This document shows positions 10,732-22,600 of a DNA stretch of 64,000 bases, piece after piece. The position numbers were made by a program, and so were the translations under genes. Below the pieces are notes generated by a model that ran no database searches, was not told where the DNA came from, and was given only the letters and a program-made list of their open reading frames with translations. Source of the DNA: Cyanophora paradoxa (lineage: Eukaryota > Glaucocystophyceae > Cyanophorales > Cyanophoraceae); NCBI GenBank assembly GCA_004431415.1, contig QPMI01000514.1:124001-188000 (forward strand), read 5' to 3'. Each line of letters opens with the position of its first letter. The first letter of the stretch is position 1.

Positions 10732-13700
10732 ATGTTCGGCGTCTTCCCGGCGGAGCTGCATGCGCAACGCGCGGAATCCGCGAGCCGATCGCAACTACAT
10801 GCCGGCGGCGGCGAAGCGGAGGGAGAGTCCGCGCGCGCCCGAGGAACCAGTCTCGCAATCCTCGACGAGGATGTCGATGCCGGCGCGGGGGCCGAGATCC
10901 CGGGCTCCCTAACCCGCGCCTCGTCCTTCCTGCTCTCGCCGGCGCCCTCGGACGCGGGGGCGCAGCCGCTGCCGTCCTGCAGCAGCGGCCAGTCGTCGGC
11001 TTCGACGTCCACCCGCTTTGACGCCTCCAGCTTCCTCGCCGGTCAGCAGCACTGCTGGGCGAGCCGTTTGACAGGTCGGCCGGCACTCATCCCTTCGGGC
11101 GTGCGCAGGCGGGCGGAGACACTCGGGGGCGAAGCACGCCTGGCAGGAGGAGGCTGCGGGGCCGGAAGATGCGCTCCGATGGGGCGTCGTCGTCGCCCCG
11201 TCGCCCCGCCTCGTGCGCCGCCGACGCCCGCACGCTCTTTTCTTCAAGGCTTGACTCGCGCGCCTCTGACCCGCGATCGGGCTCCCTGCGCGCAGCTGAG
11301 CCCCTTCCCCTGCCCCTCGCCCCCCGATCCCGCATCCTCCTCGGGCACCCCTTCCCGCCCCCGCTCCCCCTCCCCCGCCCGCGCGGGCGGCGCGCCCCTC
11401 CGGAGCTTCTTCCCCCCGTCCGACCGCCAGCCCTCGCCGCCCCCGGCCGCGGGCCGCACGGCGCGTTTCGCAGACGGCCCCCACGTGCACGCCCGCCACG
11501 CGGCCCCTGACCGCGACCCTGAGGCGGGGGGGGCACGACGCTGCTCGCTCCCGCACAGCGACGGCCTGCCGGCGCCCGCCCGCGAGGTGCAGACGACCCT
11601 TCCCCCGCCCCCCTTGACAGCTCCCCTCCAATCCTTGTCGATTTCGCGTACCCCCGCAGGCGCGAGTGCTCCGCGCGATCGGCCGCGAGACGCTGCGGTA
11701 CCACAAGCGGCGGCCCACGGTCTGCGTCCCATACCCCGCGCCGCCGTTTTTTCGAAGTCCTTCGTACCCTCGTACCCGAGCCCTGTACCCCCCGCAGCTC
11801 CGGTCCTCCCTGGGCCTCCTGAAGGACTACGGTCTCCTCTCCCTCGTCTGCCTCCTCTCCGCTGCCCTCAGGCGCGCCGTACCCCCCCCCCGCAAGGAGC
11901 GCGCGTGTACCCTTGACCCGCTCTTCCCGCCCGCCCCCCGCAGCATCGGGATGATCGCGATCGTGGCGCGGGCGGAGTGGGTGCTGCCCCTCCCGGCGGG
12001 GGCCGCCCGGCCTCCCCCCGGGCCCTACTTCAACACGTGCGCTGCCCTGCGGCACCAGACATACTTATACGCTTCTCAAGGACTTGAGCTCGCTCTTAGA
12101 TCCTCGTACACTTCGCTCGTCGTCTGCGAGAACGTGTTCGCCCTTGCGCTTTTCGCCGGCATCCACTTCTGGTACCCCCCGTGCCGTCCCTCAAGGAAGC
12201 TGTACCCCCCTCATCCCCGTACCCCCAGGGCCACTCATTCCGACAGCGAGTTCCCGAATCGGGCATCGCGCATCCGGTGCGTGTCCCAATCGGAAATCCC
12301 ATCCAGCCACGCCCCGCGATTCTCGAAGGATGGCTATTGAGAGATTCGCGGGGGCAGGGCGTACGCCTGGATCGGGGCGAGCCTCGTACCGTTCGTCCTG
12401 CCATTCGCTCTCTCCTGGCTCCTCGGATTTCCTTTCTGGTGCGCCGCTTTAATAATGTGTACCCTTGAGCGCGCCGAGCCCCGGGCGGGGCCGCGCAGGT
12501 GGTACTACCTCGAGACGCAGACCCTGGTCGCGGTGCGTCGTGCCCCCTCGCTCCTCGACGCGGACGGGATCTACAAGAGGGACTCGAGCTCTGACCTGCG
12601 GGGCCGCCAGGTCTACTGCGGGCTGGCCTTCCTGCTGGGCTTCTACGGGGGGGACCCCGGCGAGCCCTTCTCCGACCGCGCCCGCCGCGGCGCCTGGTCC
12701 GCCCGCCCCTCGCCTCCCTTGAGGGAATTCTGGGCCGGGGCCTGACGGGGGCGGGGCGGGGCCGGGGCGGGCAGGTGGGTGCTGGTGGAGCTGCTGACCT
12801 CGGGCGTCGTCCTCGCGTGCGCGCCCTCCGCCTCTGCCCCGCCCTCCGCCCCGGCTGCAGGCGGCGGGGAAGCCTTCCTGAAGCCTAGACCTTGTCGTGC
12901 GCCGGCCTAAAAAGTATAAGAACAATAAAACCTAATCAGGGGGTGGCGAATGCTCCTTGAAGCCGAGGCCTCACCCGCGGCCGGCCTGCTGGGGTCGCGC
13001 GGCAGGTACGCGCTGTTCGTGGTGCCCGTGTACGCGACGGTCTTCTCGGACGGGGCCAAGCTCGCCTGGCGCCTCGCCGTCCACCCCCTCTTCTTCGAGG
13101 TGCCCCCCCGCCCTTCCCCCACCCCGCCCTCGCTCTTGCCGTAGCCCGCGCCCGCCCGCAGGTCTGCACGATGCTGCCCGTGCGCCGCCTCGTCATCGCC
13201 AACATGCAGGCCCGCCCCGGCCTCGGGCTCGCCGGGGGGCGGGGCTGAGGCGGGGGCGGGCAGGGGGAGCCGTCGGTCGTGCGCTCGCTCGCCATCGTCC
13301 ACGCCCAGTCCGTGCGCTGCGCCTCCCGCCCACGCCCCCGGCACCCGCCCCCGCCCCGCCACCCGTCGCCCTCTGCAGCGGCGGCGGCCTTCGCCGACGG
13401 CGGGGGGCGGGGGCGGGCAGCACGTGTCGACGCTGGGGCGGATCATGATCGCCGACATGTCCACCGGCGCCGCCTCCCTCGCCGCAATCGTCTCCGTCTC
13501 CGCCATTAAGGCAAGCCCCTCCCCGCTCTCCAGCCCCGCTCGCCGCTTCTAGACGCTTCTTGTCGTCGCTCCGAGTCCGCTCTTCATCCGAGGAGGAGCG
13601 CACGCGCGCGCATCGCCATCGCCTAAACGCGTAGACACGCCGCCGGTTGCGAGCGGCCGCGCGCCGGCCGCTCGGGCGGCTCAGCTGCGCGGCAGAGGTG

Positions 13701-15514
13701 AAGGAGGTGGAGACGGAGGCGGGGGCGGGGGCGGCGGGGCGGGGCCGGGGGAGCGTGGAGGTGGTGCCGCTGGGCCTCGGAGAGGCCCGCGCGAGCGCGC
13801 TGGGCCTGCACGGCCCCCGCCTCCACGCCCTCGAGCTCGCCTTCGCGCGGGCGCGGGCCGCCGCGGCCGGCGGGAGCGCGCAGGGGCGGCGCCGGGCGAG
13901 CGCGCTGGTGCCGGACATCCTCACGGGGGCCGAGTGGGCGGACCCCGCGGCGACCCTCCGCCGCCGCCGCGAGTCCCGGCGCCTCGGCCCCCCGCCGGCC
14001 GACTTGGGGGTCCCGAAGGCGGCGGCCAGCGCCGCCGCCGGCGACGGTGCTGGCGCTGCGGAGGGGCCCGAGGAGGGCCGCATCATCGAGGACTCCGCCT
14101 GCAGGTCCGCTGTTTGCCCCGAAGAGCCCGCCCTGCTCTCCTCCCGCCTCTCGCGACCGCCTGCGGCCTCACAAGTGCGGTGCCGCGGGGGCAGGCACCT
14201 CTTCATCCGCTCCGTCACCCTCTACACCGAGATCCTCATGGAGAACACCGCGTGCGCCCGAGTTGCTCGACGCTTCAAATGCCTGATACGTTTCTACAAG
14301 TTTAAGATAGGCTTCTTTTTAATTCCGGTACCTCGAGCTAGCTCCTTGGAGATCTTCGTGTGCGACTCGAAGCCTCGTGGCTTTAACCGATTACGGGTCG
14401 ACGTCTTTAATTCAACCCGCTGGATCGGATGCGGGGCGCCCCAATTTTTTGCAAGCCCTCTCGCCTCAAGCTCGCCCCCTCTCGTGGGCTGCTCGAAGAC
14501 TTGTAGCTTTGAATGATATTCCCGGGGCGGATGGGGCGCCCCAAACCCTCTAAATCTCGCCTCGAGCTCGCTTCGTCCCTTGCTCTCGGCCCGTTTCGCT
14601 GACCCCCCCCCCCCGCCCCCCCCCCCCCCCCTCCTCCTCCTCCTCCCCTCCCCCCCCCCCCCTCAGCGCCCTGGTCGCCCCTTCCTCCTCTACGTGCTCT
14701 ACCCCCACCGCGACTTCTTCGCCCTCCCCTTCCCCAAGACCCGGTACCCCCGCCCCGTCCCGCCCCGCCCTCCTCACCCTTCAGATCTGAATCCGATCTG
14801 ATCTGATGCGAGCAGGCCGGCGCTCTCGGCGGTGGCGGGGTCGGCGGGGGCGCAGTTCGCGTTCGCCGCCCTCTTTGACGGCCTCACCCTCGTCCTCAAC
14901 GCCCACCTCATGGGTCCGCCCCAGGCCGAGCTCTAGCTCTAGCTCTAGCTCTAGCTCTAGCCCAAGCTCTCGCGCCCGAACTGCGCAGATGCAGCTTGCT
15001 AGACGCTCGCGTAGTCAAGGAATCTAGACGTTAAGACGCAACTCTGCTCATAGTCAGTTCATAAGCGAAGAAGACGCCCGCCTCAGTTTTCTTTGGCTTG
15101 CAAGTGCCTAGCCTGACCTCGCGCCCCGCGCGCAGGCCTGCCCCTCCGCACCACCTTCCGCCAGATGCGCTCCCGCTCCTGGGCCTTCTTCGGCTTCGCC
15201 GTGCGCTGCCCGTGCGCTCCGCCCTGTACCCCCTCTCCCTGACGCCGCGCACGTGCGCGCGCGCAGGTGTACGGGGTGCTCTTCATGGGCGTCCTCTCCC
15301 TCCTGTACATGGGCGCCTCGGTACCCCGCCCCACGTGCGCCGCCTCGTACCCCCCTCCTGCGCTTTGGCTCGCGCTGCGATCTTAACGGGGGCACAGGTA
15401 CTGCTCGTCCCCCGCGGATCTCTGCTCGTGCGCGGGCTTCCCCGCCGCCGCCGCCCTCTGCACGGCCGCCCCTTCTTAAGGAACTTGCGCTCAACCGAAT
15501 CGAGATCGGTGTAA
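10732..15514 (+). CDS. Unknown polytopic membrane protein, about 20 exons
   Basis: A chain of short exons with strong hydrophobic content. In order: Ser-rich N-terminus (SLTRASSFLLSPAPSDAGAQ), RVLRAIGRETLRYHKRRPT, LGLLKDYGLLSLVCLLSAAL, SIGMIAIVARAEWVLPLPAG, SYTSLVVCENVFALALFAGI, AYAWIGASLVPFVLPFALSW, WVLVELLTSGVVLA, YALFVVPVYATVFSDGAKLA, VCTMLPVRRLVIANMQ, LGRIMIADMSTGAASLAAIV, an Ala/Arg-rich soluble loop, HLFIRSVTLYTEILMENT, PFLLYVLYPHRDFFALPFPK, FAALFDGLTLVLNAHLM, FRQMRSRSWAFFGFA, VYGVLFMGVLSLLYMGAS. I count roughly ten membrane-spanning segments. The last part faintly recalls CysZ/EI24-type proteins but not enough to name it. Exact start and the last exon (stop at about 15478 or 15514 depending on phase) are uncertain. 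Several introns use GC donors. Confidence 0.65.
14930..14960 (+). repeat. (GCTCTA)n hexanucleotide repeat
   Basis: About five tandem GCTCTA units lie inside an intron of the membrane-protein gene, just after the gtccgc donor. Each unit junction forms the palindromic words AGCT and CTAG, which are also frequent in other introns of this window. Confidence 0.85.
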
Positions 15515-15671
15515 TTTCTATGTAATCTGACATGGACTGTACATCTGCATATGCATTCGCGTACGCGCACCAACTAAAATATACAACTGTCTCCATCGCG
15601 ACCATGACCGCGGCCGCACTTACGCGTCGCGCGGCTCGCGCGGCGCGCGCGGCGCGTCATCGACCTCGCCG

Positions 15672-18600
15672 TCACACCTTGATCATGACCTTCTTGGCGA
15701 GGCTCCCCGCGAGGCGCACGGCGGCCGCGGCCGCGGGGAACGAGGTGTGCGAGGAGGAGGCCTTCAGCGCCCCTCCCGAGGACGGGCGCGCGGGAAGAGG
15801 GCCGGAGCCCGGGGGCGCCGGGGGCGCCGCCGCGGCCGCCAGGCGCCTCGCGCTCGCGGCGTTGGAGGCGGCGCGGGCCCGCTCGACCGCCTGCGCGCGA
15901 TGTCAGCAGCGCAACGACGCATGTAAAAAGTTAAGAAGGGGGCGGGGGCGGACCTCGAAGAACTCTTCGACGGCGAGGGCGATCTCGCTCGGGGCATGCC
16001 CCCGTCCCCCGCCTCCTCCCCCTCCCTGTCGGCCCCCGGCCCCCGGCCCCCGTCCTCGGCGTCCGACGGCCCGCCGTTCGTGCGCGCGGTGCGGGCGGTG
16101 CGGGCGGTGCTCTCGCCGTCCCCCGCGCCCGCGCCGGGGCCGGGGCCCTCGCCCTCGCCGTGGGCGGCCTCCGCGTCGGCGAGCCCGGGCGGCGGCTCCC
16201 GGAACTTCATGCTCAGGCTCCGCAGCGACCGGAAGCTCCGCCCCGCCCCGCCCTATATTTTAGCTAGGCCTGAGGCGCCGCGCCGCGGGAGGGCGGGGGG
16301 GGGGCGGGGGGGGGGCGGGGGCCGCACCTTGGCCCCGAAGGAGCTCATCGACTTCCCCGAGCGGAAGCTCTGCGGGGGGGCCCAGCTCAGCTCTGGGGGG
16401 AGGGGACCGGGGGCGGGGCCGGGGCCACCTTGGCGCCAAGGGAGCGGGCGGTGGCGGCGGCCTCCTCCCTCTCGCGGAGCTCCTTGGCGGCGCAGTAGCG
16501 CGCCACCGCGCACCGCACCAGCGCCTCCTCGAACTCCACCTGCCCCGGCCCGTGAGGAGGTCCCTGCCCCTCTGCGGGATCTAGAGGCCCTGGGGTTCGA
16601 GCCCGGGCGACCGGCCTCGATTCGAGCTCGGGCGAGCTCGAGCGCACCGCGTCGAGCTCCTCCATGCTGTCGGCCCCGTGGTCGTCGGCCTGCGTCACCT
16701 CTGCGCGCCGCCGCCGCCGTCGGTCGCCATCGCCCTCGGGAGGGCGGGGGCCCGCGCGCGGCGCACCGTCGTCCATGACGGGGTCCGCCTGCGCCGTCGC
16801 GAAGGCCTGCGGGGGCGCCCCGGGGGCGACTCAGCACGTGCACGCCCCGGTTACGTTGATCATAAACGTTAACTCGCTCGAATTTCGCTTGGAATGGAAT
16901 TCGATCGCAAAGCTCAAATTCGAATTCACTAGAATCCCAAGCGAACGGCGAGCACACGTCCTGGACGTCCTTCTGGGAGAGCGTCTTCTCCTTCAGCAGC
17001 CCGAGGTCCTCGAACATCGTTACAAACTCGCGGATCGAGACCTGCCGCGCGCCGCCCGCTCGAGCTCGAATTCGCCCGATTAATGCCGGCGCGGGGAGAT
17101 TCAACTCGCGGACCGACTGGTTCTTGTGCGCCCCGAATGTCCGCGCCGCGATGAGGTCCAGGGCGCAGTACTTCTCGAACAGGAGCCGCATCTGCATCCA
17201 GAGTCAGGGAGGGGGGACGACAGGGAATTCGAAAGGGGAAGCTCGGGGGCGCGCGGTGGGGCGGGCGGCGGCGACGGCCTCCTGCACGGTCTCGTGCCGA
17301 ATGAGCTGCCGGAACTCCTCCACGTCGTCCCTGTGCCCCGAAGCGGGAGCGGAAAGGCGTCATAGATGCAGATAGATGGCGGGGTACGCGCCGGCGCCTC
17401 TAGGAAGCGTGGGGATCGATTGCAAGCGAGGCGGACCACTTGGCGTGGGGGAGGACGTTCTTCTCCATGAGGAGCGACAGGCGGCCCGCCAGGTTCCGCG
17501 CCTCCTTCGCCTGCCGCCCGTGCGCGTGTGACGAGATCGCGAGGCGGCTGCCGGCCCCCGCGCCGGGGCAGGCGGGGATGCCGGAGGGCGGGGGCCGCGC
17601 ACATACTTCGCCTCGGCGACGCGCACGACAGCCTGCAGGGGTGGCGAAGAGAGGGTCAGCTCACGGCGTCAATAAGCTTCGGGGGGCAGGGAGAGAGGAT
17701 GGGGGCCGGCCACGGGGGTGGAGGGGCGGGTGAGGGAATAGACAAGGGGGCAAGGGAAGAGGGGGTACGCGCGTTGAGGAACTCGGGCAGAACCATCGTC
17801 AGCTTTGTGTTTGCGTCGGAAGCCTGCGTTCGGCCTGTGTTGGAGAGGGGAGAGGGGGGGCGACGGGAGGGCCGGGGGTGCGAGGGACCTTGGTCGCGGC
17901 CGCGGCCGCGGGTCCGGCGTCGTTGTCTTCCCTGTTCGCGCTGATAAAAATGAGTTCCACCTGGGGGCCGGCGCCGGATGAGGGTCAGAACTCGGAAGGA
18001 CTGCGGTGGCATGCGCAGCTACGCATGCTCAGGGGCCCCGGCGGGCGCCGGCGGGCGCCGGCGGGAGTTCAAGGAAGATCTAGAACGAGCTTTACGAGGG
18101 CTAAAGCCCTCGAGTCGTCCCGGGCCGACATCTAGAGCTGGCCGACGTCTAGAATGAAACCGACCCGCTGCCGATCCGGGCAGCGGACCTTGGCAGAGGG
18201 GAGGCTCTTCGAGAGCATCTTGCAGTCCTTCACGAACGCGTCGAACTCTGGCGGGGCGGGGCGCGCGTGAATAGAATATTAATGAATAACAGACACTAAT
18301 GGAGCTCGCGATCCAGTCAAGCATGTGGCCATGGGAGGCACCGTATTTCGAAACCGTGTACATGTCGTCATTGTCGGCCTGCGTTAAATTTCATGATCAC
18401 ACCCATCAGTGGCTTCGAAGCTCGGAGGGGGTGGGGGGAGCGAGAGGGACAGAGGGGGGGGGGGGGGGGGGGGGGTTAGCGCACATTTCGGGAGCGAACT
18501 GCGATGCTTTTGACCTTTGAAGGAATGTATTTAGTTTTTTTTTTGAATTCAAAATCGAAGCGCGCGGAGGAGGCACGGGGCACGTGCACCTTGGCGCCGT

Positions 18601-19868
18601 CGAGGCGGGCGTAATAGCGGAATATCGTCCGCAGGGGTTTGTAGTAGTTCTTGTGCATCAGCTGCCGCAGCTGAGGGGGGATGATCATAAGGGGCGGCGG
18701 CCTTTCAGCGACGGCCGGGGGAGGATTCTGTCGGTGGCATCGAGGGAGGGGTATGCATATGAACCTCTTCGAGCTCCTCCTCCTGCGCCTTCCGCACAGT
18801 GGCGGCGCCCTCGCTGGTCCGCGCAGACCTCCCGCCCCTCGACTTCATGATCTCCTCTGCGGCACGCGAATTAGAAGGCCTCTTCGAGCTTTAAATTTCC
18901 GATCTAGAGTCCGATTGAAGATCGGCACCCATCTTGCTCTAGATCTGCCTCCAAATTTCGGGGAAATCGTCGATGATCGTGCGGGTGATCTTGGGGGGCT
19001 CTGGCGGCCGCGGCGCCTCTTGCGACTGCTCCCGCCGCTGTATGGGGCCGAAGTCGAGCGTGTTCCGCTTGCGCCCTGCGACCTGTGAGGGCCGGGGGTG
19101 TGGGCGGGCGCGTGGCGGGTCGGGTTACACACCTGGTTCAAAGTACCTGCACGGCAGCGCGGCGCTGGCGCCGGCGGGAGTTTTCCTCAGAGCGGGCCAC
19201 ATCAATGCGGAAGGGAATACGAGCGCACGGGCGGTCGCGGAAGACGTGCTCGACGGCTCCCCGGAAGTGCGCCGAGGCGCACCCGTCCCCGCTGTTGTGC
19301 GCCAGGCTCACCATCAGCGCGCCGGCGCCCTCCTTCCATTTCTGCGCCGCGCGGCGGCCCTCTCTCAGATAATTTGATTTAAGGGCAAAAATCCACGGAT
19401 CCGGAGCGAGGCTCGGTCTGTGGCTCGCCCGGTTGGTCAGAGAGTTGCCGCCGTGGCGAAGGTGGATGCTGGCGGCGTCGGGGAAGCAGCTCGGGGGCGT
19501 CCCCAGCCGCTCCCGCATCGTCCTCAGGCCCGCCAGCGACTCGTACAGCGGCTGCCGCGCGGACTCGCATCTCGCGAGCTCTGCGCCCCAGTCCGGTCAA
19601 TTTGCAAATATCCACTCCGGTTTTAATTTCGACGGAAGGCCGAGCTCGAGGCGCAGCGCGCGCGCATACTTTTTTGGGCGGCGTGGATTGCCGCGGCCTC
19701 GGCGTGGAGCGAGGGGAGGGAGGCCGACTCCGAGGGGGAGCTCGAGGCGAGGCTGCGGTGCCCGAGGGCCGTCGCCGGCCGCGGGCGCCCGCCCCCCGCC
19801 CCCGCGTTGAAGGTCCAGGGCAGATCGCCGGCCGCCGCCGCCGCCAAAGAGCCAAGCGACGCCGACAT
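15672..19868 (-). CDS. Unknown protein with two EF-hand-like 'EFL..AVVRVAEAKY' modules
   Basis: The start is ATG 19868 (MSASLGSLAAAAAGDLPWTF). Exons then join in phase through HAEAAAIHAAQKKLARCESA, PLYESLAGLRTMRERLGTPP, KWKEGAGALMVSLAHNSGDG, RKRNTLDFGPIQRREQSQEA and KITRTIIDDFPEIWRQI. The middle holds LRQLMHKNYYKPLRTIFRYY, then TKLTMVLPEFLNA joined to VVRVAEAKY and NLAGRLSLLMEKNVLPHAK. A second similar unit follows: MQMRLLFEKYCALDLIAART, SIREFVTMFEDLGLLKEKTL, then VEFEEALVRCAVARYCAAKE. The paired helix-loop-helix look (LPEF / REF / FEEA) resembles degenerate EF-hands seen in many protist proteins. I see no complete calcium loop. The C-terminus is Ala-rich and ends KKVMIKV at 15672. It converges on the membrane-protein gene. 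One junction near 16000 is ambiguous. Confidence 0.7.
18454..18475 (-). repeat. 22-nt homopolymer (C on sense strand)
   Basis: An uninterrupted G run on the plus strand lies within an intron of the minus-strand EF-hand-like gene, so the transcript carries C22. It belongs to the window-wide set of sense-strand C tracts. Confidence 0.9.
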
Positions 19869-20900
19869 GCCGGCGGGCGCCAACTCGGGCTGGATGCCGG
19901 CGGAGACCCGGGTGCCGAATCGGGCCGGATGACCGCCCCGCACTGCAGCCGTGGATCCCGGACGGCTCTGCGAAGCTGTCTGGATTCGAATTCTCGAGAT
20001 AGCTGCGCGCGCTCCGCTGAAAACTTCAGGGCTTGGGAGCAGGTCGCGCCCGTCGCCCCTGAACGCGCCGAGTGAACGTCGGACCGCGCGCGCGCGGCGG
20101 GCCGGCGCCGCCCGGCGGCCGCGGGCCGGCGGCGGCGCGTCGATCTACGCGGCGAGCTAGCGGCGTAGCGCTTGCGTGCGAGTCGATGTGCCCGTCGATG
20201 TCCGGGATCCCGGCCCCGGCCCGGCGGCCCGGGCCATGGCCAGTCTAGATCTAGATCTATACCTACTTCTAGCCAGTGCTGAGTAAAATTTACTCCCCAA
20301 AAATTGGCCTGAAAACTTTCTGCAAGCTTTGGAAAATTATGTGCAAATATTTGCGCCATTGAAAACATTCCAAGCACCGCAAAAGCACTGTATCTAGCTC
20401 GTAGCAAATAAGCGTCTAAACGAGAGATATGGGCTTTGCAATGATACCTGTGCGTTTAGATTCAAAATACGCAAGCGTTATGTCTTGTTTTGGCCTTCTT
20501 TTCAGAGTCGCTGAGAGGGGGGTACCCATCTTAATGAAGCGACCTTCGCCCTCCTGACGCCCATGTAGCTCTCTCACCTCTAAAACTATGTCAGAACCGA
20601 TGGGAATGCCGCGAGCAGCCGATAGACCTTGCTCGTAATTGGCGGTGGGGTGGGGTGCGGAGGGGGGGTCAAGTGCAAATTTACTGAAAGTTTTCTATGG
20701 TTGCCGGCGGGGATGAAAATTAACTGAAAGTTTGCAAGAAAATTTTCAACTGAAAGTTTGCCCAGCGCAAAGATACGCAGCACTGCTTCTAGCAGGTGCC
20801 CGGCGACTCCGTACAAGACGGTACAACGGACTCCCGAGTCCCGAGTCCGTACTACTGACAGTCTACTGTGAATGTAGAAATTTTCGTCGAGACTTAACTA
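19869..20900. other. Gene-poor, partly AT-rich stretch
   Basis: The part nearest the EF-hand-like gene (19869-20200) is GC-rich and palindromic and probably holds its promoter. From about 20220 composition drops sharply and stop codons are frequent in all frames. I see no splice-supported exon; short repeats are listed separately. Confidence 0.5.
20680..20762. repeat. Repeated ACTGAAAGTTT motif
   Basis: The 11-mer ACTGAAAGTTT occurs three times in about 80 bp (near 20684, 20722 and 20750). It is followed each time by TTC or GCA and separated by AAAATT-type sequence. A related inverted form (GAAAACTTTC) sits near 20312. This is non-coding and AT-richer than the rest, and could be a worn repeat-element remnant. 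Confidence 0.7.
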
Positions 20901-22600
20901 GCAGACCGCGCCCGGCCGTGCGCAAGTGCGGCAAGTACGGGCCGCGCGCGGAGGTGCAAGGGGGGGTACTTGTGCACATTGCAGGGGTCTTGAGAGGGGG
21001 GGGGGGGGGGGCAGAGACGCGAGGCGGGCGGCCGGGCGAGGCGGACGCCGGGGGCGGGGGAGGGGGGAAGGGGGGGGGGGGAGGGGCGGGGGGGGGGGGT
21101 GCGGGGTCAGAGAGGCGGGGCGGGCGGACGGGCCTGGGGTGGGGTGGCGAGGCGGGCAGGGGTGGCGAGCGGCGGCGGCGGACAGGCGAGGGCGGCGGCG
21201 GGCGTGAAAGTGGGAGGAGAGGCAGTGGGATGCACTTAGCCTGCGCATGCGCAGAGCCGACGTCAGCTCTCCCTGGACAGCGACTGTGCGGGGGCGGGGC
21301 CCAGCGGGGTCGGCCGGGTCAGGTGCGCAGCAGCAGCGGCGTGGCGAACCTGGAGTCGACGAAGTTGAAGCAGCCGGCGGGGCGGCGGGCGAGGAAGCGG
21401 GCGGAGCGGCGGCAGGTGGCGCCGCGCCCTGTTCATAGCCTGCGCATGCGCATGCTTGACCGGCGAGCCGCACCCAGCCCGCCGCGCTCCCGCCCCGCCC
21501 GTCGAGCCGCGCGCGCCGTCACTTGTCTCTCGAGCCTGCCGCCGGCTGCATGGCGCCGGCATCGGTGCGCGAGGGCAGCGTGGCGCGCGCGGGCCGATGC
21601 AGACCAATATGGCAGATGCAGGTTCACTCCGACAACGTGCCCACGCGTGAGAGGCTGCTGCTAGAGGCGAGGCTGCTGCTGCTAGAGGCTGCTGCTAGAG
21701 GCGAGGCCAGACCCATGGCCACGCGTCAGAGGTTGCTGCTGCTGAAGCTCGGATCTGCGGTCGGCGGGCGAAAGGCGCCGGCAGTCAGCTGCAGCTGCAG
21801 AACCATCGGCGCGGCCTCGGCCAATTGCAAGCGGCGCGCACCGGAAGGCGGCGTCGCGGACGCCTTCTTCCGGCACTGACGAACGTGCTTGTGCAGGTTC
21901 TTGTGCTTGAAGAGAATGACAACGCCGAGCTGAAGTCTGCTTGAACCGGAGTCCGTCAGATCTAGAAACCGAGAGCGTAGCTATAGGCCGAGCTCGAGGC
22001 CGCGACGCAGCCGGGCGCGCACCGGAACGCTGCGTAGTGGGCGCCTTCTTTCTGCACTCTCTCACGTGCCAACGTGTCCGGTCGAGCGAAGTGCTTCCAG
22101 CATGCGCAGCGAGTGCATTTGCCGCCAGTATGGCAGCCAAGCGGCTGCGATGGAGCTCGAGCAAAGCTGACCTTCGCTTGCGACTACGTTTGTCGTCCGC
22201 GGACCCGGGCGAAGGGCCGGGTGACGCGTACCCGGTTCAAGGCTATGGGGGGGGGGGCTATCTGGCCGGGTACTGCAACACGATATCCCCTGAAACTCGC
22301 AGGAGCGCTTTTTTTCGGCGCCCGGGACAACAGGTACTTGAGGCGGCCTAGCGAGCCACGCGCCGCTTCTAGAGCCAAGGCATGTATGACAGAGTTTGTA
22401 GAGCGCATTGAGAGCATTCAGGTGCACGTGGTTTGGCGCATATAGCGATAGCAGGTGAGGCGCGAGCTCGACATGTTTGCGCAGCCCCGCCCTTGCATTT
22501 TTTTCCGCCGCTCGCAGCGGCTACGATGTGATCACGCCTATACGAGAGCGCATGCAAAGAATCGCATCTTACAAAAATTGCTAACACAGAAAGTACGCCG
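20901..22600. other. GC-rich region with possible minus-strand exons, no confident gene
   Basis: Two long G runs (20996-21011 and around 21079-21100) and GGGGTAC words match the minus-strand intron signature of this genome. A candidate minus-strand exon near 21330-21440 has a cag acceptor and a gtt donor. I could not chain exons into one frame, and no conserved protein emerged. Near 21655-21745, CTGCTGCTAGAGGC-type words repeat several times. This may be an unannotated small gene or a non-coding transcript. Confidence 0.35.

Noticed and set aside
14930-14960. Hexanucleotide array as a telomere-like repeat
   Set aside because: The unit GCTCTA is not a known telomere unit; it has only about five copies and sits within an intron.
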